23,296 nucleotides of DNA. Origin: a virus. This document shows, in pieces, positions 15,084 through 21,544 of this stretch. The stretch spans positions 1 to 23,296 of the IMG/VR virus record IMGVR_UViG_3300049596_000906, one strand, 5' to 3'. Within the stretch, counting starts at the first letter, position 1, and every line of letters begins with the position of its first letter. A program made the position numbers and the translations under genes. Below the pieces are notes generated by a model. The model did no database searches. It was not told the origin of the DNA and saw only the letters and a list, made by a program, of their open reading frames with translations.

Positions 15084-15796
15084 AAAAGTGGAGAACAATT
15101 ATAATGAGCGACTTACATCTTGGTGCAAGACAATCACAAACAGACAAGATACTAAAATTCTTAGAACAAAACGAATCAGACACGTTAATATTAAACGGGG
15201 ATATAATTGATGGATGGGCATTAAAGTCAGGAGGTAAATGGAAAAAAGAATGTTCAAAAGTATTCAGAAAGTTTATGAAAAGATCGGAACAGGGAACCAA
15301 TGTAATTTATATCAGAGGTAATCACGACGACTTTTTAAAACCATTTGTTCCATTCTTTATGAATAACATTCAAATAGTTAGAAAATACACGCACATTGGA
15401 GCTGATGGTAGAAGTTATTATTGTTTTCACGGGGATGTATTGGACTTTGTTATAATGAAGATGAGGTGGTTAGCTGTTATTGGTGGGTGGTCCTATGATT
15501 TGGTTATTAAATTAAATACATTTTATAACTTCATAAGAAGAAAATTCAATCTACCATACCATTCGTTAGCAAACGACATTAAACAGTCTGTAAAGGGAGC
15601 AATTAACTTTGTGTCCGATTTTGAGGAGAACGCAAAGGGGTTAACAAAACAAAAAGGATATGATGTTGCGGTTTGTGGTCACATACACCAACCAAAATTA
15701 GAGAGTGACTATATGAACTCAGGGGACTTCTGTGAAAACTCAACTTGTCTTGTGGAAGATTATGATGGGAATTGGAAAATAATAATTATTAATTAA
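15080..15796 (+). CDS. LpxH-like metallophosphoesterase (UDP-2,3-diacylglucosamine diphosphatase family)
   Basis: A 238-residue calcineurin-type phosphoesterase close to the length of LpxH. The metal motifs are all present: DLH (D11, H13), GDIID (D41), GNHDD (N81, H82), HGD (H118) and GHIH (H201, H203). LpxH hydrolyses UDP-2,3-diacylglucosamine to lipid X at the inner membrane in lipid A synthesis. Whether this phage enzyme has that substrate or another phosphate ester is open. The ATG at 15080 overlaps the glycosyltransferase stop and is preferred to the TTG at 15074. It has no capsid tag. The pairing with a glycosyltransferase points to cell-surface change. Confidence 0.85.
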   Translation: MKKWRTIIMSDLHLGARQSQTDKILKFLEQNESDTLILNGDIIDGWALKSGGKWKKECSKVFRKFMKRSEQGTNVIYIRGNHDDFLKPFVPFFMNNIQIVRKYTHIGADGRSYYCFHGDVLDFVIMKMRWLAVIGGWSYDLVIKLNTFYNFIRRKFNLPYHSLANDIKQSVKGAINFVSDFEENAKGLTKQKGYDVAVCGHIHQPKLESDYMNSGDFCENSTCLVEDYDGNWKIIIIN

Positions 15797-15822
15797 ATTC
15801 TTTTTTACTGATATTTTATTCT

Positions 15823-15830
15823 TATATTTG
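15823..15830 (+). promoter_or_regulatory. TAnnTTTG -7 box directly before a start codon
   Basis: TATATTTG fits the Bacteroidota -7 box and ends only 4 bases before ATG 15835, so the message would be nearly leaderless. No clear TTTG is seen at the -33 position, which lowers confidence. Confidence 0.4.
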
Positions 15831-15834
15831 TAGA

Positions 15835-16248
15835 ATGGATCATAGAATAGAATATATAATAGACATATTAGATACCGACGGAATCAAGGTAGAAGTAAAA
15901 GATAATGTTTATCACATCACAAAACTTTTTGATGCAAAAAAATCAGATACCCTTAGTAGTTTTTTTCATTTAGTTAAACTAACCAGTAAATTAACAATTG
16001 AATCAAAATTAAGAACTTACTTACCTGAGAAGATGTTTAAAATATATATGGAGGTAATTAATTTACCTGATCCAAAGATTATTAAAACAAAATCATCAGA
16101 TTACTATAAAGATTTATTAGGTGGTATAGATATGGCAAACAATGCCGATACATACGTTAATATACATAGAAGTTCTTCATTTGATAATATTGGTATAACT
16201 ATACCAGGTCAAGTACGTAATTGGGATTATGGTTGTTATACAGTATAA
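15835..16248 (+). CDS. Unknown protein
   Basis: A 137-residue protein without a tag. The N-terminal half has strands and helices (RIEYIIDILDTDGIKVEVKDNVYHITKLFDA). The C-terminal half contains a conserved-looking segment (LLGGIDMANNADTYVNIHRSS) and ends in WDYGCYTV. I do not recognise a family. It begins 38 bases after the LpxH-like gene and may have its own promoter (TATATTTG at 15823-15830). An in-frame Met further on (MFKIYMEV) would shorten it, but the upstream part reads as protein. Confidence 0.75.
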   Translation: MDHRIEYIIDILDTDGIKVEVKDNVYHITKLFDAKKSDTLSSFFHLVKLTSKLTIESKLRTYLPEKMFKIYMEVINLPDPKIIKTKSSDYYKDLLGGIDMANNADTYVNIHRSSSFDNIGITIPGQVRNWDYGCYTV

Positions 16249-16279
16249 CGTATACGACAACATAATTGTATTATAGATA

Positions 16280-16286
16280 TATTTAT
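16280..16286 (+). promoter_or_regulatory. TATTTAT element before the tag minigene
   Basis: TATTTAT ends 4 bases before ATG 16291, the start of a ten-codon frame with a tag-like sequence. Confidence 0.4.
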
Positions 16287-16290
16287 ATTT

Positions 16291-16320
16291 ATGAACCTAC
16301 AAGATAACATTTTTAAATGA
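16291..16320 (+). CDS. Orphan tag minigene / leader peptide MNLQDNIFK
   Basis: A frame of nine residues plus stop: MNLQDNIFK. The first four residues, and most of the DNA (ATGAACCTACAAGA), match the MNLQEHI tags of the 18852 and 19418 genes. The TGA stop overlaps the ATG of the 16317 gene, so translation could pass on by re-initiation. It could be a broken tag left after a mutation, or a leader peptide that couples translation. Such a short frame is not proof of expression. Confidence 0.4.
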   Translation: MNLQDNIFK

Positions 16321-16655
16321 AACGACTTGATACCTTATTAGAACTTTTAAAAACTTATGATTTACCATATGGTGAATACGCAGTATTTGGTTCGGCTCCT
16401 CTTGTTATTACGGGAATGATTAAAGACGTTAATGACCTTGATGTCATTATAAGACCTAGAGCTTGGAGTTTTGATAATGACGGAGAATATAGGACCAATG
16501 ATATTGAATTTTTTGATAATTGGCCAGGTTTTGATGTTGACGATTTAATTGACAATCACACATTTGAATTTAAGGGTGTGTTGTTCGTTTATCCTGAAAA
16601 AGTTATTGAATATAAACGAAAACTAAATAGAATAAAAGATAAAGGGTTATTTTAA
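16317..16655 (+). CDS. Nucleotidyltransferase-like protein
   Basis: A 112-residue protein with the short nucleotidyltransferase pattern: YAVFGSAPLVITG (G25, S26) followed by NDLDVII with D40 and D42. That matches the GS...DxD core of polymerase-beta-type nucleotidyltransferases. The C-terminal YKRKLNRIKDKGLF resembles the usual K-x-R-x-KD ending of such folds. Family members move nucleotides onto proteins, RNA or small molecules, often in antitoxin, defence or antibiotic-modifying systems; the target here is unknown. It is untagged, while an orphan tag frame (16291-16320) lies directly upstream and overlaps its start. Confidence 0.75.
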   Translation: MKRLDTLLELLKTYDLPYGEYAVFGSAPLVITGMIKDVNDLDVIIRPRAWSFDNDGEYRTNDIEFFDNWPGFDVDDLIDNHTFEFKGVLFVYPEKVIEYKRKLNRIKDKGLF

Positions 16656-16661
16656 TCATAT

Positions 16662-17342
16662 ATGAACTTACAAGAACAAATAAGAAGAATATTAAAGGAA
16701 GAAGAAAATAAATTTAATCCCGTACGGTTTTTTTATGAACAATATTTAAATCAACAACCATTATATTTTGAGGATTTAATGTTACATCCTACCTATGACG
16801 GAACTAAAATAATGTGGAATGTCGAAAACCCAAACGATAGATCATTTAATTACGGCGTTTTAGATGGAGTTATTGGTGATGAATTTAGAACTTTTTGTGC
16901 AATGATAAACGGAGATTATCAAAAATACGACAGGTTTGTTAGGGGTTTTTATGATAAACCAAGAGATAATTGTTATTTAAACGAAGGGGATACAAGTAAA
17001 ATCAATCAAATATTAAAAAATAAAAAGGAGTTTAGATGTGACACCCACAGTAATATGTTTTTTTTTAATTTAGATTATAAATCTTTCGAAATTAGTACAT
17101 ATTCAGACGAGATATCTTTTTATGGATATTTTAATTTTAATAAAATATACAAATACGATTCACATGGTGATAATGAAGAAATTATACCAAGACGTGAGTT
17201 TTTTGATAATCTTGATGAAGATAATCTTGATGATTGGAACGAAGGGTTATACTCATTTTTTGATGAAGTACTTTTAGTTTTAGCATCAAACACGGCGTTT
17301 TTTGACAAAGATTATGATTATTTTAATCTTTATTTAGAATGA
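16662..17342 (+). CDS. Tagged unknown protein
   Basis: A 226-residue protein beginning MNLQEQIRRILKEEE; the tag ends LKE. The body is rich in Phe, Tyr, Asn and Asp (FFFNLDYKSFEISTYSDEISFYGYFNF), with an internal LNE-G near residue 107. No family is recognised. It overlaps the next gene by ATGA, which starts the operon of tagged proteins running to 19780. Confidence 0.8.
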   Translation: MNLQEQIRRILKEEENKFNPVRFFYEQYLNQQPLYFEDLMLHPTYDGTKIMWNVENPNDRSFNYGVLDGVIGDEFRTFCAMINGDYQKYDRFVRGFYDKPRDNCYLNEGDTSKINQILKNKKEFRCDTHSNMFFFNLDYKSFEISTYSDEISFYGYFNFNKIYKYDSHGDNEEIIPRREFFDNLDEDNLDDWNEGLYSFFDEVLLVLASNTAFFDKDYDYFNLYLE

Positions 17343-17713
17343 AAAATTTAATTAGAAAGGTATTAAGGGAAGAGTTTAATGAATCAAAACGTATTAATAG
17401 TAATGAGACGTTCCAATACCTGATAGATATGGAAATGGAACGAATGAAAGAAATATGTTTTACACAGAGTGCAGAAGATACAACCGATATGGTTTCATTT
17501 GATGTATGTGATTTTTTAGAATACTCAAAACCACAAGTAGAAGTCACGGGGTTTGATTATCACAATGATAAGCCAGTAATAATTGTTAAAATTAAAGTTA
17601 GCACAAGCCAACTGTTTATGGATGAAGAATCATTTGTGGATGAGTTAGAAGGTAGACTAAGAAAGTGGATAGGTAATAACATAATAGAAGTTGAAGATAT
17701 ATATTTTATATGA
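17339..17713 (+). CDS. Tagged unknown small protein
   Basis: A 124-residue protein beginning MKNLIRKVLREEFNESK; the tag ends LRE, with a second FNE-S three residues on. The body has a helix, then strands (VEVTGFDYHNDKPVIIVKIKVS) and a helix with RLRKWIG, a small alpha/beta fold. It has the MKxLI-type tag although it lies between MNLQ-type genes, so tag type does not strictly follow position. Unknown function. Confidence 0.8.
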   Translation: MKNLIRKVLREEFNESKRINSNETFQYLIDMEMERMKEICFTQSAEDTTDMVSFDVCDFLEYSKPQVEVTGFDYHNDKPVIIVKIKVSTSQLFMDEESFVDELEGRLRKWIGNNIIEVEDIYFI

Positions 17714-18441
17714 ATTTACAAGAACAAATATCAAGAATACAATCAATGATGGGACTGAATGAAGTGTCAAACCCATATTCCATTACTTGGTTAGAACCAA
17801 CAAGAGAATACTTTACCCAAGAGTTAGATGAATTACTTGGGAATGCTATGAGGTTTAGCAAAGATGAATTCTTTCATCCACAAAATTACGATTTAATGTA
17901 TTCCATATTCCCACACACATTCAAAATGATTGCGGAACACGCAAAAGGAAGTGAAGTGGATAATGAGCAAGAAATTAAAGACATTCTATTAGATAAAGAA
18001 ATATCTGATTTAATGAATGATTGGGATGATTTTAGAAGAGTTCTATTAAAAGATGGGGAATCACAAATGGAAGGGTTTAATTTGTTTAATAAAGGAAGAA
18101 TGGAAGAATGGGGAGAGGAAAAAATAAACAGCACATATTATATGGGAAGATTCTCAAAAGTATTTCCATATAAATTTAAAGATACCACATCATCAGGATT
18201 AATTAAACAAATGACAAATGATGATGGAGAAGTTAACCCAAACCACAAAGGTTATGTTGATAATATAGAAAACTTAAGAAACGAAAACCATAGAGAACTT
18301 CCAGCACCATTTGTAATGAAACTACCAACAGGAGGAAGAGAAAAAAATGAATACACATTAATTGGTGGACACAAACGATCAACAGTAGCTGATCAACTAA
18401 ACATACCAATATCAGTTTGGTTTATAGATTTAACAGTATGA
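17710..18441 (+). CDS. Tagged protein with ParB-like C-terminal region
   Basis: A 243-residue protein beginning MNLQEQISRIQSMMGLNEV; the tag is longer and ends LNE-V at residues 16-18. The C-terminal part reads LPAPFVMKL...EYTLIGGHKRSTVADQLNIPISVWFIDL. This matches the ParB/sulfiredoxin-type fold, in which a GxH(K/R)R motif follows a Y-x-L-I strand. Those proteins use or hydrolyse nucleoside triphosphates, and some are nucleases or kinases. The helical middle (residues 60-150) is unassigned. It overlaps the next gene by ATGA. Confidence 0.8.
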   Translation: MNLQEQISRIQSMMGLNEVSNPYSITWLEPTREYFTQELDELLGNAMRFSKDEFFHPQNYDLMYSIFPHTFKMIAEHAKGSEVDNEQEIKDILLDKEISDLMNDWDDFRRVLLKDGESQMEGFNLFNKGRMEEWGEEKINSTYYMGRFSKVFPYKFKDTTSSGLIKQMTNDDGEVNPNHKGYVDNIENLRNENHRELPAPFVMKLPTGGREKNEYTLIGGHKRSTVADQLNIPISVWFIDLTV

Positions 18442-18845
18442 TACTACAAGAATCCATAAGAAAGGTATTAAAGGAATATTGGGAAAAGCCAAAACAAGAT
18501 AACACCGAAGTTGAAAAGACTATCAATAAGGTAATGTCAAAAAAGTTTTATTGGTGGAAAAATATAATAATAGAAGAGTTTTCTTATAGTGGAATAGAAC
18601 CACATTCTTTAACAATATATGGAACAATAGAAGTGGATGAAGAATGGGCATCAGAAAGATGGTCGGAAGTTTATGATTATACACCGTTTCCACAAACGTT
18701 CGATATGAGAAGGTTTGGTGATTTATTAACTCAGGAGTTTGCAAAAGAGTTATCCGACTTTATGACAATGTTACTTACATCAGTTACAGAATACTCCCCA
18801 ATAGATTATGTTAGAATGGGACCATTAAAAGTTAAATTTGTATAG
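18438..18845 (+). CDS. Tagged unknown small protein
   Basis: A 135-residue protein beginning MILQESIRKVLKEYWEK; the tag is a variant of MNLQEHI and ends LKE. The ATG at 18438 overlaps the previous stop and is chosen over the upstream frame extension at 18417. The body has strands (NIIIEEFSYSG, SLTIYGTIEVDEEW) followed by helices. No family is recognised. Confidence 0.8.
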   Translation: MILQESIRKVLKEYWEKPKQDNTEVEKTINKVMSKKFYWWKNIIIEEFSYSGIEPHSLTIYGTIEVDEEWASERWSEVYDYTPFPQTFDMRRFGDLLTQEFAKELSDFMTMLLTSVTEYSPIDYVRMGPLKVKFV

Positions 18846-18851
18846 ATTAAT

Positions 18852-19421
18852 ATGAACCTACAAGAACATATAAGAAAAATATTAAGGGAAGAACTTAATG
18901 AAGTTAGAGTTCCAAGAAGTGAAAGAGTGGAACTATATAAAGATGACAATATAATTGTTGTCGTTCCATTAACACATAGAGCATTACAAAAATACGCTCA
19001 CCAATGCCAGTGGTGTATTAATGATGATATTTATGAGTGGGAAGATTACCATAAAGGTAAACATGCAGTAATAATTCAAAGAAACCCAAAGAAACCAAAA
19101 ATAGGTATAACAGGAAATCCAACGGCATCGGAAATATTTTTATTAGCCAAATGGGATAACAATCAATCAAGTTTTGAAGATGTATGTCAGATGTTAGATT
19201 ATGAATTTAGGAATGATAGAACAATGTCTGATTATTATGTAACGATTTCAAACGATATAAATAACTTCGCCACCAACATAGTCTATTATTCACCTGAAAC
19301 AGGTATCTACGACCAAGAAGATAATTTCTTATGGAATTTTAATATAGAGATAAATGACATCCCGAATGTAAAACCTAAAGTCATTGAGATAATGGATGAT
19401 TATTTAACTGAAGAAGAATGA
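18852..19421 (+). CDS. Tagged unknown protein with WCI motif
   Basis: A 189-residue protein beginning MNLQEHIRKILREELNE; LRE ends the tag and LNE follows four residues on. The segment VVPLTHRALQKYAHQCQWCINDDIYEWEDY, with later HAVIIQRNP, recalls a pattern seen in other phage proteins in which a QWCI strand follows a helix. I cannot name a function for it. The C-terminal part ends DDYLTEEE. It overlaps the 19418 gene by ATGA. Confidence 0.8.
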   Translation: MNLQEHIRKILREELNEVRVPRSERVELYKDDNIIVVVPLTHRALQKYAHQCQWCINDDIYEWEDYHKGKHAVIIQRNPKKPKIGITGNPTASEIFLLAKWDNNQSSFEDVCQMLDYEFRNDRTMSDYYVTISNDINNFATNIVYYSPETGIYDQEDNFLWNFNIEINDIPNVKPKVIEIMDDYLTEEE

Positions 19422-19780
19422 ACCTACAAGAACACATAAGAAAAGTATTAAAGGAGGAAACGGAAGACATACCAAAAAGAACTCCATTAGAAAAATCAAT
19501 CACAGATTTTGTAAATATGTTATTGAAAGATTATGAACTACCTGAAAACTTTTATGGTGTTGCTGTGGATATAATTGATGATAATGAAACGTGTGAAATC
19601 ACCGCATTATTTAAAAAACCATTTACAATGGTAGAATCAGATAAATTACACAAAATACTAAAAAATATAAGAAAAGAAGTCCATAACTACTTCGGACTAC
19701 AATTTGATATGAAAGGGGGGTGTTCACACATAGATAGTTATAATCATTTTTACAAAAGATATTATCTACCAAGAAAGTAA
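19418..19780 (+). CDS. Tagged unknown small protein
   Basis: A 120-residue protein beginning MNLQEHIRKVLKEETED; the tag ends LKE. The body has a helix (SITDFVNMLLKDYELP), a strand pair (GVAVDIIDDNETCEITALF) and a helix, ending in a short basic tail. It is the last gene of the second tagged operon; a long non-coding region follows. Unknown function. Confidence 0.8.
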   Translation: MNLQEHIRKVLKEETEDIPKRTPLEKSITDFVNMLLKDYELPENFYGVAVDIIDDNETCEITALFKKPFTMVESDKLHKILKNIRKEVHNYFGLQFDMKGGCSHIDSYNHFYKRYYLPRK

Positions 19781-19867
19781 AAGAGTATAGATTTAATTTA
19801 CTCACTCATCTCTACCGTTCATTTCATTCACTACGTTCTTCGTTTCATAACTTAATCCTATACTCTT
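19781..19867. repeat. Inverted repeat AAGAGTATAG / CTATACTCTT
   Basis: Perfect 10-bp arms at 19781-19790 and 19858-19867 enclose 67 bases, directly after the last gene of the tagged operon. It could form a large stem-loop in the message end. Confidence 0.65.
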
Positions 19868-19873
19868 ATAGTG

Positions 19874-19929
19874 AACAAGAGTAGTAATTACCTACGTATT
19901 AAAAACAAGAGTAATCTTTACCTACGTAT
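19874..19929. repeat. Two 26-bp direct repeats, 30-bp period
   Basis: AACAAGAGTA ... ACCTACGTAT occurs at 19874-19899 and 19904-19929 with a few changes in the middle. Each copy contains ACCTACGTAT. The pair is iteron-like. Confidence 0.65.
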
Positions 19930-19936
19930 AATACTC

Positions 19937-19985
19937 TTATTGTAGAAAAATCACAATAAACGTATTATTGTAGAAATTCTACAAT
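19937..19985. repeat. TTATTGTAGAAA direct repeat and palindrome
   Basis: TTATTGTAGAAA occurs at 19937-19948 and 19965-19976. The second copy is part of a 19-base palindrome at 19967-19985, ATTGTAGAA-A-TTCTACAAT. This looks like a site for a dimeric DNA-binding protein. Confidence 0.6.
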
Positions 19986-20064
19986 GATAAACATTACATA
20001 TCTATAAAGGATATGTGGTAATTAATGGGACATACCTTAAATCATAATGTAAAAAGTATTTTCC

Positions 20065-20151
20065 CCCATTTAATGGGTGGTTTAATAAGATGTCTCCATC
20101 AGTAATTAATAGAATGTCCCCCATTACTTAGGGGATAATTACATAAGATGT
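20065..20151. repeat. C-rich hairpins and ATAAGATGT repeats
   Basis: CCCATT-T-AATGGG (20065-20077) and CCCC...GGGG (20119-20134) are small inverted repeats. Between and after them are ATAAGATGT (20085-20093), ATAGAATGT (20109-20117) and ATAAGATGT (20143-20151). Confidence 0.5.
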
Positions 20152-20283
20152 TTATGTATGTTCAAGATTATATTCATTTAAATATAACTTCGTTAAAACA
20201 ATATGAATTGTATGTAGGAACATATAGATGAGGTGGTATACTAATGGACTGTCATGTTCATTTACATATAATGTGGGGGATGG

Positions 20284-20323
20284 GCAAATATACGGTAAAC
20301 GTTTACATCTACCGTATATTTGC
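20284..20323. repeat. Perfect 14-bp inverted repeat with outward -7 boxes
   Basis: GCAAATATACGGTA (20284-20297) and TACCGTATATTTGC (20310-20323) are exact complements around 12 bases. Across the left arm and loop lies a second palindrome, GTAAACGTTTAC (20295-20306). Each arm carries TATATTTG reading outward, on the minus strand at left and the plus strand at right, which fits the Bacteroidota -7 box. No -33 box is evident. Confidence 0.7.
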
Positions 20324-20376
20324 GTATGAGAAGTCCCACTTATTACCACTATTATAATATCTTATCTAAGTGATCC

Positions 20377-20426
20377 TTTATACGTTGGGGGTATTATATG
20401 ACACATTTACCTGTTTTATACGTTGG
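20377..20426. repeat. Direct repeat TTTATACGTTGG
   Basis: The 12-base word is at 20377-20388 and 20415-20426, 38 bases apart. It may be an operator or phage-specific promoter word. Confidence 0.55.
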
Positions 20427-20510
20427 ATATACTTTAGGACTTCGTCTCCCGCACCCCTACAGTATAAGAACACTTTTTAGCTGGAAAATGTATATAGTAA
20501 AAAAAATAGT

Positions 20511-20539
20511 CCTACAGGTACCTACAGAGGGGTTTTTTT
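20511..20539. repeat. Tandem CCTACAG repeat followed by G4T7
   Basis: CCTACAGGTA and CCTACAGAGG lie head to tail at 20511-20530, with another CCTACAG at 20456-20462. GGGG and seven T follow (20529-20539). This could be a weak terminator, but I find no strong stem. Confidence 0.4.
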
Positions 20540-20775
20540 AGGGTACAGATAGCAAGAGGGGAATAAATGGTGTAAATAAGTGGGAATAATAGGTGGGAGA
20601 AAGTGGTAAAAGGGATTGTCCCCCGTGTAAAGCGTGACTGACATTTTGACAAAATCAAGAAAATTAACATAAAAAGTTATTAACAATATCCCCCTGTCAT
20701 AGTGTCCGATTGTCCACACGAGTAGTGTCAGGTACAATTTACTATTTATTTATCAACAAATACTTATTAACATTA

Positions 20776-21102
20776 ATGTATATGGAAGGTGTAGAGAAGT
20801 TTTTAAAGGAACAATTCATCCCCAAGGTGGTGGAAGATAAGATGGGAATCAAATGTTTATTTCAACATAAGGATAAGTTAGTAGAAGATGGGGTTGTATT
20901 TTTTGAGTTTGCTAAAAAGAAGTGGAGTAAGAAACCCATTATGTCTAATAGACAGTTTGTCATTGTGGATGCAGATATGACTGACGTGTTAACATTTCTA
21001 AATCAATATTACAACCTAACAGAAGAAGACTATGCAACAGTTAGAAAAGTAATCATAGACATGGGGGTAGAACATATAGAAAGGTTCTACGGTAATGATT
21101 AA
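20776..21102 (+). CDS. Unknown protein
   Basis: A 108-residue protein if it starts at ATG 20776; ATG 20782 would remove two residues, and a GTG at 20710 is less likely. It begins MYMEGVEKFLKEQFIPKV, a short helix with LKE at residues 10-12 that loosely resembles a tag end. The middle has DGVVFFEFAKKKW and QFVIVDADMTDVLTFLNQYYNL, suggesting an alpha/beta fold. The C-terminus is helical. It stands alone within a non-coding region. A TATTTAT word at 20743-20749 lies 26 bases upstream. Confidence 0.7.
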   Translation: MYMEGVEKFLKEQFIPKVVEDKMGIKCLFQHKDKLVEDGVVFFEFAKKKWSKKPIMSNRQFVIVDADMTDVLTFLNQYYNLTEEDYATVRKVIIDMGVEHIERFYGND

Positions 21103-21134
21103 CGTAACTGTTTATCTTTTTTAATTAATACATA

Positions 21135-21141
21135 TATTTAT
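21135..21141 (+). promoter_or_regulatory. TATTTAT element without a following gene
   Basis: A TATTTAT word after the 20776 gene with no start codon close by. It could begin the candidate RNA at 21147-21291. Confidence 0.25.
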
Positions 21142-21146
21142 ATTAG

Positions 21147-21291
21147 AATTCATTTTCCCCACAGCAGGGAGTTAGTTGTTCAGTCACCCAGGCGGTACGT
21201 AAAGTTCAAGATGAATTTAACAACACACATTCTGATGTCCCCCTGTTTATGGTGTCGTATACCGACACATAGTGGAGTGGGGAATTTTTTT
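21147..21291 (+). ncRNA. Candidate structured RNA ending in a terminator
   Basis: AATTCATTTT (21147-21156) can pair with AAGATGAATT (21208-21217) with one G-U pair, and TCCC...GGGA forms a small hairpin inside. A strong terminator closes the stretch at 21239-21291. No protein frame fits. It may be a real small RNA or the structured tail of the 20776 message. Confidence 0.35.
21239..21291 (+). terminator. Branched intrinsic terminator
   Basis: GTGTCG (21252-21257) and CGACAC (21263-21268) form an inner stem, an outer CCCC (from 21239) can pair with GGGG (21279-21282), and seven T follow (21285-21291). It separates the DNA upstream from a new promoter at 21304. Confidence 0.65.
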
Positions 21292-21303
21292 ATGCCTAAT
21301 TGT

Positions 21304-21334
21304 TTTGCCAAGTAAATTATTATTCTTATCTTTG
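21304..21334 (+). promoter_or_regulatory. Bacteroidota-type promoter in non-coding DNA
   Basis: TTTG at 21304-21307, a 19-base spacer and TATCTTTG at 21327-21334 fit the consensus as well as the promoter of the DUF932 gene. There is no protein gene close downstream, so it probably makes an RNA. Confidence 0.65.
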
Positions 21335-21340
21335 AGTATT

Positions 21341-21480
21341 GGTTTGGGGGTTACACCTCTGACGACTACTCTGAAAAATGAGAAGCAAGTAGACTCCAAC
21401 CTGCTTCTATATTTTCCCCATACTAAACTATAAGGTAGGCTGGAGTCTACCCTCTTAAAGAAGAACTTGTTTCTCTGACC
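21341..21480 (+). ncRNA. Candidate small RNA with long imperfect helix
   Basis: The predicted transcript begins near 21341. GAGAAGCAAG (21380-21389) pairs with CTTGTTTCTC (21466-21475), with one G-U pair. Directly inside, TAGACTCCAACCT (21390-21402) pairs with AGGCTGGAGTCTA (21437-21449) with one mismatch, and the helix can run on for four more pairs. A 16-base bulge lies on the 3' side and a 26-base loop at the tip. A local GAAGCA/TGCTTC hairpin is an alternative fold, so the RNA might switch. I find no terminator and cannot fix the 3' end. I do not recognise the family. Confidence 0.5.
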
Positions 21481-21544
21481 CGTCTCGAACTTAATCATTG
21501 ACAAGTCAAAGGTACGGATTATATATGAGACTTCCTAACGGTCG

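Larger units (their letters stand above)
19781..20775 (+). other. Long non-coding region, candidate origin or control region
   Basis: About 1 kb with no credible gene on either strand. It holds direct repeats, several inverted repeats, short runs of C and G unlike the coding DNA around it, and four DnaA-box-like words near its right end: TTGTCCACA at 20710-20718, TTATTAACA at 20677-20685 and 20764-20772, and TTATCAACA at 20750-20758. Taken together these features suit a replication origin or a control region, but none is decisive. Confidence 0.45.

Noticed and set aside
19874-19985. CRISPR array
   Set aside because: There are only two copies of each repeat, with very short and unequal spacers.
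20152-20349. A 65-residue minus-strand frame
   Set aside because: It covers the 14-bp inverted repeat and has a low-complexity, Cys/Pro-rich product; probably chance.
20522-20737. A 71-residue minus-strand frame
   Set aside because: It lies over G-rich repeats with no start signal; unlike coding DNA.
21161-21230. Possible tRNA (GTTCAAGAT resembles a T-arm)
   Set aside because: No cloverleaf with acceptor, D and anticodon stems can be drawn around it.
21341-21500. tmRNA or RNase P RNA
   Set aside because: The conserved words of these RNAs are absent, so only an unnamed candidate RNA is reported.
21247-21504. An 85-residue minus-strand frame
   Set aside because: It runs across the terminator, the promoter and the RNA helix; no start signal or protein-like pattern.
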